A stretch of 64,000 nucleotides of DNA from Isoetes taiwanensis (taxonomy: Eukaryota > Streptophyta > Lycopodiopsida > Isoetales > Isoetaceae). A program made the position numbers and the translations under genes. Positions within the stretch are counted from its first letter, which is position 1; each line of letters opens with the position of its first letter. The notes below the pieces were generated by a model. That model saw only the letters and a list, made by a program, of their open reading frames with translations, did no database searches and was not told the origin of the DNA. The stretch spans positions 34,328,128 to 34,392,127 of the forward strand of contig JAJEKV010000002.1 in NCBI GenBank assembly GCA_021234155.1, read 5' to 3'. Below are positions 17,767 through 30,273 of this stretch, one piece after another.

Positions 17767-17880
17767 TGGAGAACGGAATGGGGGAAGCCATTCTTGCTGC
17801 CCCATGACCTGCAGAACGGCGCTCCCTGATTCTGCAGGTCATGGGGGCAGCAAGAATGGCTTCCCCCATTCCGTTCTCCA
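17767..17880. repeat. Near-perfect 50-bp inverted repeat (hairpin)
   Basis: Arms of about 50 nt start TGGAGAACGGAATGGGGGAA and end with the complementary TTCCCCCATTCCGTTCTCCA. A loop of about 13 nt separates them. Pairing is perfect apart from one extra G in the right arm (GGTCATGGGGGCAGC against GCTGCCCCATGACC). Near-perfect pairing over this length suggests a recent inverted duplication, a young MIRNA-type foldback or a MITE remnant. The target would have to be sought elsewhere in the genome. Confidence 0.85.
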
Positions 17881-17931
17881 TTACATCATCACCCCACTCT
17901 AAGAGCTGTCCTCCTCCTTCAATTCCAGGAA

Positions 17932-18783
17932 CAGAACTTCAACTACACTGCCCCTATACTGGAGCTGAGTACCTCTGAGAGCATTGGTAAGAGGGAGGTG
18001 ACCTTCTGGCGTAGAATCCGAAGCATCCCAGCAAACTTCCGTGGGGAATTTCTTGTAGGCGTCATTACGTTCATCAAGCGCTCGCGTCCACCCGACTTTT
18101 CTGAAGAAAAATCTCTGTTACAGCTCTTCCAAATCCGTCTCTGGATACCGTAACATATGTTACAGAGATTAGCCTGCTTGTGAATGTAGATTTCATCAAT
18201 ACTATTCCATGTTTGTTACTTCACGAATAAATTTCAGCTCAATATAAGATTGTGCATTGCATTTTCAAATGCATTTACTTTGCGTTGAAGTTCTTACGAA
18301 AATTAATACAGGTGGTAGATGCAAGCAGAAGACGAATAATACTCCGCTTATAGGTGAGCTATTGTACTTTTGGCGGAATGTCAATTGCTTATTGTACGCA
18401 AATTTGTCTGTTCTAGGAATAATCTGAATGGCTTTTCCAGTTTTGTGGATTTATTTCAGGGATAGCGTGGGTGTTTATTACTTATTTCGATTCTACTGCT
18501 TTACATTTTCTATCGGAGGAAAGGAGATGGATGGCTAAGGAGCAGTAAAGGGGAAACAGACAGCTTGGAAGTTTTGTCTGATCACACTGGATTGCAGCCT
18601 CCTACAGTGTTCTCTTTGAAAGAACTCAAGGTTGCTACGAAATCCTTTGCAGATAGCCGGCTATTGGGCGGTGGAGGGTTTGGTACAGTTTATGAGGGGT
18701 GGTTGAGTGATAAAGATAAAGATTCTTTCATCAGTGAAGCATCCAAATTTGGTACAACTGCTTGGTTATTGTTACGACAATAA
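17932..18783 (+). pseudogene. Receptor-like kinase fragment (transmembrane segment plus start of kinase domain)
   Basis: The upstream part (from the acceptor near 17931) encodes EQNFNYTAPILELSTSESIG before a donor-like GGTAAGAG. Downstream, a hydrophobic run, CLLLISILLLYIFYRRK, at about 18469-18519 fits a membrane span with a basic stop-transfer end. It leads into a juxtamembrane region and VFSLKELKVATKSFADSRLL. The next residues, GGGGFGTVYEGW, form the glycine loop of a plant receptor kinase. The frame ends soon after, before the VAIK lysine and all catalytic motifs, so no kinase activity is possible. An in-frame TAG just before the membrane span adds to the damage. The ectodomain type is not identifiable. 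Confidence 0.6.
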
Positions 18784-19579
18784 CAATAAGGAGAAGCTCC
18801 TTGCAGGGGATATGTTACGACAATCCCTTTTTCGGTGAAGCTACTCCAGCAAATCTCCATAGCTGCAATCTCTAAAGCGGCTCCATAGCTCGCAATCTTT
18901 GAAGCTCTGAATTGAAAAATCTCTGAATCTCTACAGGAAAACTTTGTCCGCAGATTCATAGCTCTGTGAATCGGAATAGCTCGCAATCTCTAATCTCTGC
19001 AGAAAAATTCCAACTCGATTTTCCTTCTAAATGTTGAAGGAAAATTATGCAGAATGGATGCCAGCCATAGCTTAGCTAGACCGTCGGCTGCTTGGATCAC
19101 AAGAAACTACAGCCCAGTAATTTTTGAACACATCGTCCGTCAATTGCATGCAAAGGCTGTCAAATTTAGATGGGAGCTTCTGGTGGAGGGCTTGGAAGCT
19201 AAGATCTGGGTCGGAATTGATGAGAATACCCTCTGTGCTGCTGGTGGTTGCCCCTGTTTCCAAATGCCCCCTTTGCGCCCAATTCTGCTGCCGGAGGCTT
19301 CTGCTCCGCCATGATTTTTCTTCGGATAGGAAGTTCTTCTTCGGCGCCCCGGAAATAAGCTCGAACTCTTTATTTTTGTTAATAACGCCATCGTCCAAAC
19401 GCCAGACCACCAGACTAAGCCCACTAGCCGCCATAGCCAATGCTCAGAACAGCAGAACAGGGTCGTCAAAGGCCCTTCATTTTTCATCCTTTTTTTTTAA
19501 GCCCCTATTTTTTCCCCCCGGAAATACGTGGCGGGAATCAACCGAATATGCCAAAGGCATCTTGCCCCTAATAATTATC
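18784..19579. other. Unassigned sequence before the tandem array
   Basis: Overlapping frames on both strands at 19072-19600 give mutually exclusive peptides without family features. The first part has repeated CATAGCT(C)GCAATCT words near 18858-18995. No gene is supported. Confidence 0.45.
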
Positions 19580-19737
19580 ATACCATATATAAAGCAGTAA
19601 CATTTCTGTTCTTAAAAAAATAGGAGGTATTTTTTCTGGGCTGAGCGCAGCCCTGGCTCTGACACGTATGCACCCATTGCATTTTCAAATTGAAGAAAAA
19701 AGAAAAAAAACTAGGGATGCCACGTTTTTGTTCTTAT

Positions 19738-20800
19738 CTGCTTTGAATCAATCTCCTCCGTCGAATCTCCTTTTCTCCCATTCGGGCGAGATCAGCTCCT
19801 GCACTCCCATCTTGATGAGGAAGAACGTGCCGGGGATCGTCTTGTGGCTCAACAAATTGCCTCCATTTGTAAGTCGCAGTTCGTGAAATTTTAATCCAAG
19901 CATAATCTGCACAATCGATCGCCTTTAGCCCCGAGGAAAAATATGGGCCATCCGCCGGAGTCAGTAAACCTGTTCATAGTATTTTCATAGTATTCTTCTA
20001 TGATACAATCAAATACCCCGAACTTCTTAAGCCTAGAGTTTGAAGTTTGAATTCCATAATGACATAACTTTTGGTTGATTACTTAAGTTGTTTTTGCGGA
20101 TGGATGCGAAAACATCAACTAGCGAGCTCTTAGGGTTGGGACTAGAACACATAATGTTAACGTAATTTTCCAATCTTTCTCCAGAACACTTTTTGAACCA
20201 AATTCCAATTGCGGATCAACGAAAATTTTTGTCCAAGTTGAAGAAGGCATCATGCCCCTTTTAAAGAAATGTTTGGAAAGTGAGCAACATGGTTCTACAT
20301 ATTCTGTGTGTTGGTAACCGCGTTGATCGTTTTCATTCTCTTCTTGTGAAAGATTTGGGATGGGGATGCGGATGGCGGAATATCTGAGATGCTAAGCTCT
20401 CATTTGCTTGCAAAGGATGTAGATGCCAAAAATTCATTGTTTGGAGGAAATGGTTTGGAATATGCAGGCGATGGTTTTGATGTTCTTTGGAGAAAGCGGT
20501 TTCGATGGAAAGTTCGAGCAGACCAAAAATGGATTGGAACAACGAGTGTCTTTGCACTTTTCGGATCTTTTTTAGGATACGTGCTTTCGGGGTAGTAGAT
20601 TTCAAGGATGTGAGTGGCACGAAAAAGATCTGAAAGAATATTTCTAAGGGAATCCACAAAAAAGCGCTCTGACCAAAGGCGAACTTGCACGGGAATGTGC
20701 GGTGTGATGTTTATGGCATTTACCCAATCTGAGGAACCAGATTCAAATGCATAGCACGAAAGATTTTGACCTTTGTACTTTCGTTGTATGGTGAAACAGG
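19738..20800 (+). pseudogene. C78 (UFM1-type) peptidase plus ZZ finger, array copy 1
   Basis: The first-exon remnant ends near 19868 and the main exon starts near 20099. Compared with copy 4 it has the most lesions, mostly one-base changes at CAG or CTG sites. The catalytic-cysteine segment GWGCGWRN is out of frame because CTTGCTGACG became CTTCTTGTG-like, so the frame reads KIWDGDADGG instead. The ZZ cysteines are also disrupted. If the CHG differences are consensus errors, this copy could be better preserved than it looks. Confidence 0.6.
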
Positions 20801-20989
20801 TTAGCATTTTGGGAGGAGCTGAAAAAGAGTATGAAAAAATTGATACTTGAGTTGCATGTTCTAGTGATCCCAAGGACCACGAGGCATTGACATGTGACAC
20901 AGGCATAGCTCAGGTGCTGATGTAGGAGGTCGCCAAGTTTGAGGAAAAGAAGCTTTGTTTTCTGTGTTTTTCTTGCAACTGGTAAGCCT

Positions 20990-21075
20990 TAGCAAGAAGA
21001 AACTAGGGCGATGGCGTTTGCCACCAGGGCCTTATCCGATGCCCATAGTTGGGAATCTGCTCCAAGTCAGGGTAT
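20990..21075 (+). pseudogene. Cytochrome P450 N-terminal fragment, array copy 1
   Basis: The frame encodes SKKKLGRWRLPPGPYPMPIV followed by GNLLQV. This is the proline-rich hinge (LPPGPxPxPxxGN) that follows the membrane anchor of plant microsomal P450s. No anchor, I-helix, ExxR or haem-binding motif follows, so it is a captured scrap, not a gene. Confidence 0.7.
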
Positions 21076-21659
21076 GGATTTGTTAATGCAGGTGCTCCAG
21101 AGGCCAAGAAATGGCGGTATGAAGCTCGAATCTACAATTAGAATAGCGTATTAAATTGTAATTAATTGATCTGCTGCGGGGGTTGATTGAAGTCGTAAAG
21201 GACCTAGATCTTCTGGAAGAATACTTGATGGGTTAATTCATGCAGAGAATGTGAATCGTTGTCAGATCTTCACTGTAAACCTTGCGAGTTTGCATGAGGT
21301 CTGCGCCATTCCGGCGAGCTCTGCTGCAATAGAAGGGGGATTACATTGCCTGGAAGCAAAATCTGGATTCCTCAATATTTATTTGCTTGGAATATACATA
21401 CTTTGCCCAATATGCAGGGATTATTTGCTTGGAAGCAAAGTCTTCAATATTTCTGAGTCTGCCAGCTCTGCGCCATTCATCCATAAAGCGAGGTCTGGCT
21501 ATGGCGAATCCGGGTCTGGGAGCTTTAATCTTGGAGGAATGGGATGCTATGCAGGGCTTATTGCGCTAGATTTAGCAAAGGATATGCCGTGGCAAGGCAT
21601 TTTGGGAAGAGTGGAAAAAAAGAGAAGCATTCATCCTATCAATTCCTTAGAACAGAACT

Positions 21660-22308
21660 ATGGCGATGCTCAGACAAGGCTGCCGCGAAGACTAGGAGGT
21701 GAGCTAGGCTAGCCTCCAAAATGCTCCAGCTTTTTAGATCCGTGAGCAAGTTTTTAGCGGCGTGGCGTGTCTTGAGCGAAGAAGAAAAAGCATTTGAAAA
21801 TGTCTATATCAAGGTTTGCTATGAAATCTACCTCTCCCCTTTTATTTTTCGTCCTTCTTCTTAGATTCTGGCATTATAATTTTCTAGAAACTTTTTGCAA
21901 CTTCCTTCTTAAAATGTGCTCTGATTGCAACATTTCCTCTTTTACTTCCATGGTTCCATTATCTTGTTATGGATTTTACTTTTGTTTAAAGATCACTTAC
22001 AGATATTATGTCCCATGTGGTCAAATTTAACGCAGAGGGAGTTACGTGTCTTAGTTTTGTTTCTATTATGTTGCAATTTGCCCTATTAAATGATCGGTAT
22101 CCTTTAGGTTTGATAACTTTTCGGTATATGATGCTAAACCTCAAACAATGTTTTATTTGTATAGAAGAGCGTTAAACCAAATTATTCGGAGGAGCCTCTT
22201 GGAGACCAATCACATAATCTTGCAGTTGTTGCTGGAATTGTAGCAATAGTAGCTGGTTATTTTTGGCTGAGCTCGTCTAAGAAGGAGAAGAAGGAAGAGT
22301 CTAGTTAA
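21660..22308 (+). pseudogene. Small mitochondrial-protein-like gene (At2g27730-like), array copy 1
   Basis: Two exons, 21660-21813 and 22165-22308. The second encodes a short polar segment and a tail-anchor-like membrane span (VVAGIVAIVAGYFW) followed by a Lys/Glu tail. Exon 1 contains SEEEKAFENVYIK but is out of frame with its ATG because of a small indel near CAG sites. See copy 4 for the family reasoning. Confidence 0.5.
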
Positions 22309-23264
22309 GTATTCAACTTCCCAGTGTTACTGGTAATGGAAAAATGTGGTTAATGACTCCGTATCTTCGTGTAACGATTAATCTCGGTCCATGGTTTTGG
22401 AATTTGTGCAAAGTAATGTTGTGGAATCAAGCATGTTAATGGAATGCCAATAAAAAGGCAACGAGTTTATCTCAATTATCTTTGTTCGATTTACTTCAAT
22501 AAAAGTTTTTTGCAATCTACAAAGTTATGTTTAGATAAAGTGCGTAGATTAAAGTTATGTTTTAGAAATGTGAATGTCAGGATTTTGTTTACAATGGGGA
22601 TGCAGAGTATTGTAAATAGGCATGAAGGTAATGGCAAATAAAGTCCTCTTGCACTGCTTTAAAATGGTACATATTCTCAAGAGGAATATTACAAGGTAAC
22701 ATTAATCAAGTCTCCTCATAAATATTGTGCACTACCACTATGCCTTTGGTATTTTCTATAATGCTTTTGATTAGCTTTTCTAGTTCTGAAATGCTTTGGA
22801 ATACCATTCACAAGACGTTGCCAAAGTGGCACTTGAATGAGCATGCCCTATTGGATTTGAATGAATTTGTCTGAGATCCAGGTAATTAGAATGTTATTAC
22901 TCTTTTACAATTCGTTATTTATTTCGCTATTTTTGCTAGATCCACATGCACGCTCTTAAATGGATACCCTATAGTCTACTTGTGCAATGCCTTCTCATAT
23001 TATAGAAACATCAAGTATCACATTTTAAGGACTTTGGCACCATTCCAAAGTTACACAAATTTCCCCTGCATAGACGAGTTGGGGAAGAGAAACGTTATAC
23101 CATATATAAAGCAGTAACATTTCTGTTCTTAAAAAAATAGGAGGTATTTTTTCTGGGCTGAGCGCAGCCCTGGCTCTGACACGTATGCACCCATTGCATT
23201 TTCAAATTGAAGAAAAAAGAAAAAAAACTAGGGATGCCACGTTTTTGTTCTTATCTGCTTTGAA

Positions 23265-24320
23265 TCAATCTCCTCCGTCGAATCTCCTTTTCTCCCATTC
23301 GGGCGAGATCAGCTCCTGCACGCCCATCTTGATGAGGAAGAACGTGCCGGGGATCGTCTTGTGGCTCAACAAATTGCCTCCGCTGTAAGTCGCAGTTTAC
23401 GTGAAATTTTAATCCGAAGCATAATCTGCACAATCAGTCGCCTTTAGCCCTGAGGAAAAATATGGGCCATCTGGCCGGAGCTGTAAACCTGTTCATAGTA
23501 TTTTCATAGTATTCTTCTATGATACAATCAAATACCTGAACTTCTTAAGCCTAGAGTTTGAAGTTTCGAATTCCATAATGACATAACTTTTGGTTGATTA
23601 CTTAAGTTGTTTTTGCAGATGGATGCAGAAACATCAACTAGCGGAGCTCTTAGGGTTGGGACTAGAACACATAATGTTAACAGAATTTTCCAATCTTTCT
23701 CCAGGAACACTTTTTGAACCAGCATTCCAATTGCAGATCAACGAAAATTTTGTCCAAGTTGAAGAAGGCATCATGCCCCTTTTAAAGAAATGTTTGGAAA
23801 GTGAGCAACATGGTTCTACATATTCTGTGTTGACTGACCGCGTTGATCGTTTTCATTCTCTTCTTGTGAAGATTTGGGATGGGGATGCGGATGGCGGAAT
23901 ATCTGAGATGCTAAGCTCTCATTTGCTTGCAAAGGATGTAGATGCCAAAAATTCATTGTTTGGAGGAAATGGTCGGAATATGCAGGCGCGATAGTTTTGA
24001 TGTTCTTTGGAGCGAGGAGCGGTTTCGATGGAAAGTTCGAGCGCACCAAAAATGGATTGGAACAACGAGTGTCTTTGCACTTTTCGGATCTTTTAGGATA
24101 CGTGCTCGGGTAGTAGATTTCAAGGATGTGAGTGGCACGAAAAAGATGCGAAAGAATATTTCTAAGGAATCCACAAAAAGCACTTCTGACCAAAGGCGAA
24201 CTTGCACGGGAATGTGCGATGTGATGTTTATGCGGCATGTACCCAATACGAGGAACTAGATTCAAATGCATAGCACAGAAAGATTTTGACCTTTGTACTC
24301 GTTGTATGGCTGAACAGGTT
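23265..24320 (+). pseudogene. C78 peptidase plus ZZ finger, array copy 2
   Basis: The N-terminal part of the main exon (from about 23620) is identical to copy 4. It diverges at CTTCTTGTGAAG, where the catalytic-cysteine block falls out of frame until CTGAGATG restores it. Later stretches around 23990-24250 carry further small indels. The ZZ portion near 24200-24310 is recognisable but interrupted. Confidence 0.6.
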
Positions 24321-24504
24321 AGCATTTTGGGAGGAGCTGAAAAAGAGTATGAAAAAATTGATACTTCCGGTTGCATGTTCTAGTGATCCCAAGGACACGA
24401 GCATTGACATGTGACCACGAGGCATAGCTCAGTCTGTTGATGTAGGAGGTCGCCAAGTTTGAGGAAAAGAAGCTTTGTTTTCTGTGTTTTTCTTGCAACT
24501 GGTA

Positions 24505-24590
24505 AGCCTTAGCAAGAAGAAACTAGGGCGATGGCGTTTGCCACCAGGGCCTTATCCGATGCCCATAGTTGGGAATCTGCTCCAAGTCAG
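24505..24590 (+). pseudogene. Cytochrome P450 N-terminal fragment, array copy 2
   Basis: Same proline-rich hinge fragment as in copy 1, with LPPGPYPMPIVGNLLQ intact and no further P450 motif. Confidence 0.7.
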
Positions 24591-25179
24591 GGTATGGATT
24601 TGTTAATGCAGGTGCTCCAGAGGCCAAGAAATGGCAGCTGTGAAGCTCAGAATCTACAATTAGAATAGCGTATTAAATTGTAATTAATTGATCTACTGCA
24701 GGGTTGATTGAAGTCGTAAAGGACCTAGATCTTCTGGAAGAATACTTGATGGGTTAATTCATGCAGAGAATGTGAATCGTTGTCAGATCTTCACTGTAAA
24801 CCTTGCGAGTTTGCATGAGGTCTGCGCCATTCCGGCGAGCTCTGCTGAATAGAAGGGGGATTACATTGCCTGGAAGCAAAATCTGGATTCCTCAATATTT
24901 ATTTGCTTGGAATATACATACTTTGCCCAATATGCAGGGATTATTTGCTTGGAAGCAAAGTCTTCAATATTTCTGAGTCTGCCAGCTCTGCGCCATTCAT
25001 CCATGAAGCGAGGTCTGGCTATGGCGAATCCGGGTCTGGGAGCTTTAATCTTGGAGGAATGGGATGCTATGCAGGGCTTATTGCGCTAGATTTAGCAAAG
25101 GATATGCCGTGGCAAGGCATTTTGGGAAGAGTGGAAAAAAAGAGAAGCATTCATCCTATCAATTCCTTAGAACAGAACT

Positions 25180-25819
25180 ATGGCGATGCTCCGACAAGGC
25201 TGCACGAAGACTAGGAGGTGAGCTAGGCGCCTCCAGAAATGCTCCAGCTTTTAGGATCCGGCGAGCAAGTTTTAGCGGGCGGCGTGTCTTGAGCGAAGAA
25301 GAAAAAGCCGCTGAAAATGTCTATATCAAGGTTTGCTATGAAATCTACCTCTCCCCTTTTATTTTTCGTCCTTCTTCTTAGATTCTGGCATTATAATTTT
25401 CTAGAAACTTTTTGCAACTTCCTTCTTAAAATGTGCTCTGATTGCAACATTTCCTCTTTTACTTCCATGGTTCCATTATCTTGTTATGGATTTTACTGTT
25501 TAAAGATCACTGCAGATATTATGTCCCATGTTCAAATTTAACGCAGAGGGAGTTCTGTGTCTTAGTTTTGTTTCTATTATGTTGCAATTTGCCCTATTAA
25601 ATGATCGGTATCCTTTAGGTTTGATAACTTTCGTGTATATGATGCTAAACCTCAAACAATGTTTTATTTGTATAGAAGAGCGTTAAACCCGATTAATCGG
25701 AGGAGCCTCTTGGAGACCAATCACATAATCTTGCAGTTGTTGCTGGAATTGTAGCAATAGTAGCTGGTTATTTTTGGCTGAGCTCGTCTAAGAAGGAGAA
25801 GAAGGAAGAGTCTAGTTAA
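25180..25819 (+). pseudogene. Small mitochondrial-protein-like gene (At2g27730-like), array copy 2
   Basis: Exons 25180-25330 and 25676-25819. The conserved VLSEEEKAAENVYIK ends exon 1 at a GT donor. Exon 1 is 151 nt, one base off a whole number of codons, so the ATG and the conserved block are out of frame. Exon 2 encodes the membrane span and the KKEKKEESS tail. Confidence 0.5.
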
Positions 25820-26779
25820 GTATTCAACTTCCCAGTGTTACTGGTAATGGAAAAATGTGGTTAATGACTCCGTATCTTCGTGTAACGATTAATCTCGGTC
25901 CATGGTTTTGGAATTTGTGCAAAGTAATGTTGTGGAATCAAGCATGTTAATGGAATGCCAATAAAAAGGCAACGAGTTTATCTCAATTATCTTTGTTCGA
26001 TTTACATTCAATAAAAGTTTTTGCAATCTACAAAGTTATGTTTAGATAAAGTCGTGAGATTAAAGTTATGTTTTAGAAATGTGAAATGTCGGGATTTTTG
26101 TTTACAATGGGGATCAGAGTATTGTAAATAGGCATGAAGGTAATGGCAAATAAAGTCCTCTTTGCCTTTGCTTTAAAATGGTACATATTCTCAAGAGGAA
26201 TATTACAAGGTAACATTAATCAAGTCTCCTCATAAATATTGTGCACTACCACTATGCCTTTGGTATTTTCTATAATGCTTTTGATTAGCTTTTCTAGTTC
26301 TGAAATGCTTTGGAATACCATTCACAAGACGTTGCCAAAGTGGCACTTGAATGAGCATGCCCTATTGGATTTGAATGAATTTGTCTGAGATCCAGGTAAT
26401 TAGAATGTTATTACTCTTTTACAATTAGTTATTTATTTAAGCTATTTTTGCTAGATCCACATGCACGCTCTTAAATGGATACCCTATAGTCTACTTGTGC
26501 AATGCCTTCTCATATTATAGAAACATCAAGTATCACATTTTAAGGACTTTGGCACCATTCCAAAGTTACACAAATTTCCCACTGCATAGGCGAGTTGGGG
26601 AAGAGAAACGTTATACCATATATAAAGCGGTAACATTTACGTTCTTAAAAAATAGGAGGTATTTTTTTTTTACGAAGCGCAATGCTCGCTCGACACGTAT
26701 GCACCCATTGCATTTTCAAATTGAAGAAAAAGAAAAAAACTAGGGATGCCACGTTTTTGTTCTTATCTGCTTTGAATCA

Positions 26780-27835
26780 ATCTCCTCCGTCGAATCTCCT
26801 TTTCTCCCATTCGGGCGAGATCGACTCTGCACGCCCATCTTGATGAGGAAGAACGTCTTCGGGGATCGTCTTGTGGCTCAACAAATTGCCTCCGTTGTAA
26901 AGTCGCAGTTCACGTGAAATTTTAATCCGAAGCATAATCTGCACAATCAGTCGCCTTTAGCCCTGAGGAAAAATATGGGCCATCTGGCCGGAGCTGTAAA
27001 CCTGTTCATAGTATTTTCATAGTATTCTTCTATGATACAATCAAATACCTGAACTTCTTAAGCCTAGAGTTTGAAGTTTCGAATTCCATAATGACATAAC
27101 TTTTGGTTGATTACTTAAGTTGTTTTTGCAGATGGATGCAGAAACATCAACTAGCGGAGCTCTTAGGGTTGGGACTAGAACACATAATGTTAACAGAATT
27201 TTCCAATCTTTCTCCAGGAACACTTTTTGAACCAGCATTCCAATTGCAGATCAACGAAAATTTTGTCCAAGTTGAAGAAGGCATCATGCCCCTTTTAAAG
27301 AAATGTTTGGAAAGTGAGCAACATGGTTCTACATATTCTGTGTTGACTGACCGCGTTGATCGTTTTCATTCTCTTGCTGACGAAGATTTGGGATGGGGAT
27401 GCGGATGGCGGAATATACAGATGCTAAGCTCTCATTTGCTTGCAAAGGATGTAGATGCCAAAAATTCATTGTTTGGAGGAAATGGCTGGAATATGCCCGG
27501 CGATGGTTTTGATGTTCTTTGGAGCGAGCGGTTTGATGGAAAGTTCGAGGCGACCAAAAATGGATTGGAACAACGAGTGTCTTTGCACTTTTCGGATCTT
27601 TTAGGATCGTGCTCAAGTAGTAGATTTCAAGGATGTGAGTGGCACGAAAAAGATGCGAAAGAATATTTCTAAGGGAATCCACAAAAAAAAAATACTCTGA
27701 CCAAAGCTGAACTTGCACGGAATGTGCGCGGTGATGTTTTCGCGGCATGTACCCAATCTGAGGAACCGTGATTCAAATGCATAGCACGTAAAGATTTTGA
27801 CCTTTGTACTTTCGTTGTATGGCTGAACAGGTTAG
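26780..27835 (+). pseudogene. C78 peptidase plus ZZ finger, array copy 3
   Basis: The main exon (from about 27132) reads through the catalytic motif GWGCGWRNIQML, as in copy 4. It then loses frame near 27485-27520 at a CTG-rich spot. The ZZ region near 27710-27830 has several one- or two-base changes at CAG/CTG relative to copy 4. Confidence 0.6.
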
Positions 27836-28016
27836 CATTTTGGGAGGAAAAAAAGTATGAAAAAATTGATACTTGAGTTGCATGTTCTAGTGATCCCAAG
27901 GACACGAGGCATTGACATGTGACACGAGGCATAGCTTCAGTCTTTGATGTAGGAGGTCGCCAAGTTTGAGGAAAAGAAGCTTTGTTTTACGTGTTTTTCT
28001 TGCAACCGGTAAGCCT

Positions 28017-28105
28017 TAGCAAGAAGAAACTAGGGCGATGGCGTTTGCCACGGGGGCCTTATCCGATGCCCATAGTTGGGAATCTGCTCCAAGTCGGGGT
28101 ATGGA
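28017..28105 (+). pseudogene. Cytochrome P450 N-terminal fragment, array copy 3
   Basis: Same hinge fragment. CCACCAGGG of the other copies reads CCACGGGGG here, so the motif becomes LPRGPYPMPIVGNLLQ. The change falls at a CAG. Confidence 0.65.
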
Positions 28106-28695
28106 TTTGTTAATGCGGTGTGCTCCAGAGGCCAAGAAATGGCAGGTTGTGAAGCTCGAGAATCTACAATTAGAATAGCGTATTAAATTGTAATTAATTG
28201 ATCTGGCTGCGGGGTTGATTGAAGTCGTAAAGGACCTAGATCTTCCGGAAGAATACTTGATGGGTTAATTCATGCGAGAGAATGTGAATCGTTGTCGGAT
28301 CTTCACCAGAAACCTTGCGAAGTTTGCATGAGGTCTCATGCCATTCCGGCGAAGCTCTGCTTGAATAGAAGGGGATTACATTGCCCGGAAGCAAAATCTG
28401 GATTCCTCAATATTTATTTGCTTGGAATATACATACTTTGCCCAATATCTGAGGATTATTTGCTTGGAAGCAAAGTCTTCAATATTTACGAAGTCTCTTG
28501 ACTCTGCGCCATTCATCCATGAAGGCGAGGTCCGCTATGGCTTAAATCCGGTCAGGAGCTTTAATCTTGGAGGAATGGGATGCTATGCGGGCCTTATTGT
28601 GCTAGATTTAGCAAAGGATATGCCGTGGCAAGGCATTTTGGGAAGAGTGGAAAAAAGAGAAGCATTCATCCTATCAATTCCTTAGAAACGAAACT

Positions 28696-29324
28696 ATGGC
28701 GATGCTCACAAGGCCGCATCGAAGACTAGGAGGTGAGCTAGGCGCCTCCAAATGCTCCAGCTTTTTAGGATCCGTGAGCAAGTTTTAGCGGCGTGTCTTG
28801 AGCGAAGAAGAAAAAGCCGCTGAAAATGTCTATATCAAGGTTTGCTATGAAATCTACCTCTCCCCTTTTATTTTTCGTCCTTCTTCTTAGATTCTGGCAT
28901 TATAATTTTCTAGAAACTTTTTGCAACTTCCTTCTTAAAATGTGCTCTGATTGCAACATTTCCTCTTTTACTTCCATGGTTCCATTATCTTGTTATGGAT
29001 TTTACTGTTTAAAGATCACTGCAGATATTATGTCCCATGTTCAAATTTAACGCAGAGGGAGTTCTGTGTCTTAGTTTTGTTTCTATTATGTTGCAATTTG
29101 CCCTATTAAATGACGGTATCCTTTAGGTTTGATAACTTTCAGGTATATGATGCTAAACCTCAAACAATGTTTTATTTGTATAGAAGAGCGTTAAACCAGT
29201 GTCGGAGGAGCCTCTTGGAGACCAATCACATAATCTTGCAGTTGTTGCTGGAATTGTAGCAATAGTAGCTGGTTATTTTTGGCTGAGCTCGTCTAAGAAG
29301 GAGAAGAAGGAAGAGTCTAGTTAA
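28696..29324 (+). pseudogene. Small mitochondrial-protein-like gene (At2g27730-like), array copy 3
   Basis: Exons 28696-28839 and 29184-29324. The ATG frame reads MAMLTRPHRRLGGELGAS and then meets a stop. The conserved SEEEKAAENVYIK block is in another frame. Exon 2, with the membrane span, is intact. Confidence 0.5.
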
Positions 29325-30273
29325 GTATTCAACTTCCCAGTGTTACTGGTAATGGAAAAATGTGGTTAATGACTCCATATCTTCGTGTAACGATTAATCT
29401 CGGTCCATGGTTTTGGAATTTGTGCAAAGTAATGTTGTGGAATCAAGCATGTTAATGGAATGCCAATAAAAAGGCAACGAGTTTATCTCAATTATCTTTG
29501 TTCTGATTTCTGTTCAATAAAAGTTTTTTGCAATCTACAAAGTTATGTTTAGATAAAGTGCGTAGATTAAAGTTATGTTTTAGAAATGTGAAATGTCAGG
29601 ATTTTGTTTACAATGGGGATGCAGAGTATTGTAAATAGGCATGAAGGTAATGGCAAATAAAGTCCTCTTGCACTGCTTTAAAATGGTACATATTCTCAAG
29701 AGGAATATTACAAGGTAACATTAATCAAGTCTCCTCATAAATATTGTGCACTACCACTATGCCTTTGGTATTTTCTATAATGCTTTTGATTAGCTTTTCT
29801 AGTTCTGAAATGCTTTGGAATACCATTCACAAGACGTTGCCAAAGTGGCACTTGAATGAGCATGCCCTATTGGATTTGAATGAATTTGTCTGAGATCCAG
29901 GTAATTAGAATGTTATTACTCTTTTACAATTCGTTATTTATTTCGCTATTTTTGCTAGATCCACATGCACGCTCTTAAATGGATACCCTATAGTCTACTT
30001 GTGCAATGCCTTCTCATATTATAGAAACATCAAGTATCACATTTTAAGGACTTTGGCACCATTCCAAAGTTACACAAATTTCCCCTGCATAGACGAGTTG
30101 GGGAAGAGAAACGTTATACCATATATAAAAGCAAGAACATTTACGTTCTTAAAAAATAGGAGGTATTTTTTCTGGCTGAGCGCACCGGCTCGACACACGT
30201 ATGCACCCATTGCATTTTCAAATTGAAAAAAAAAAAAAACTAGGGATGCCACGTTTTTGTTCTTATCTGCTTT

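Noticed and set aside
19072-19600. Overlapping frames of 86 to 158 codons on both strands before the tandem array
   Set aside because: Three mutually exclusive translations of the same DNA, none with family features or supporting splice sites.
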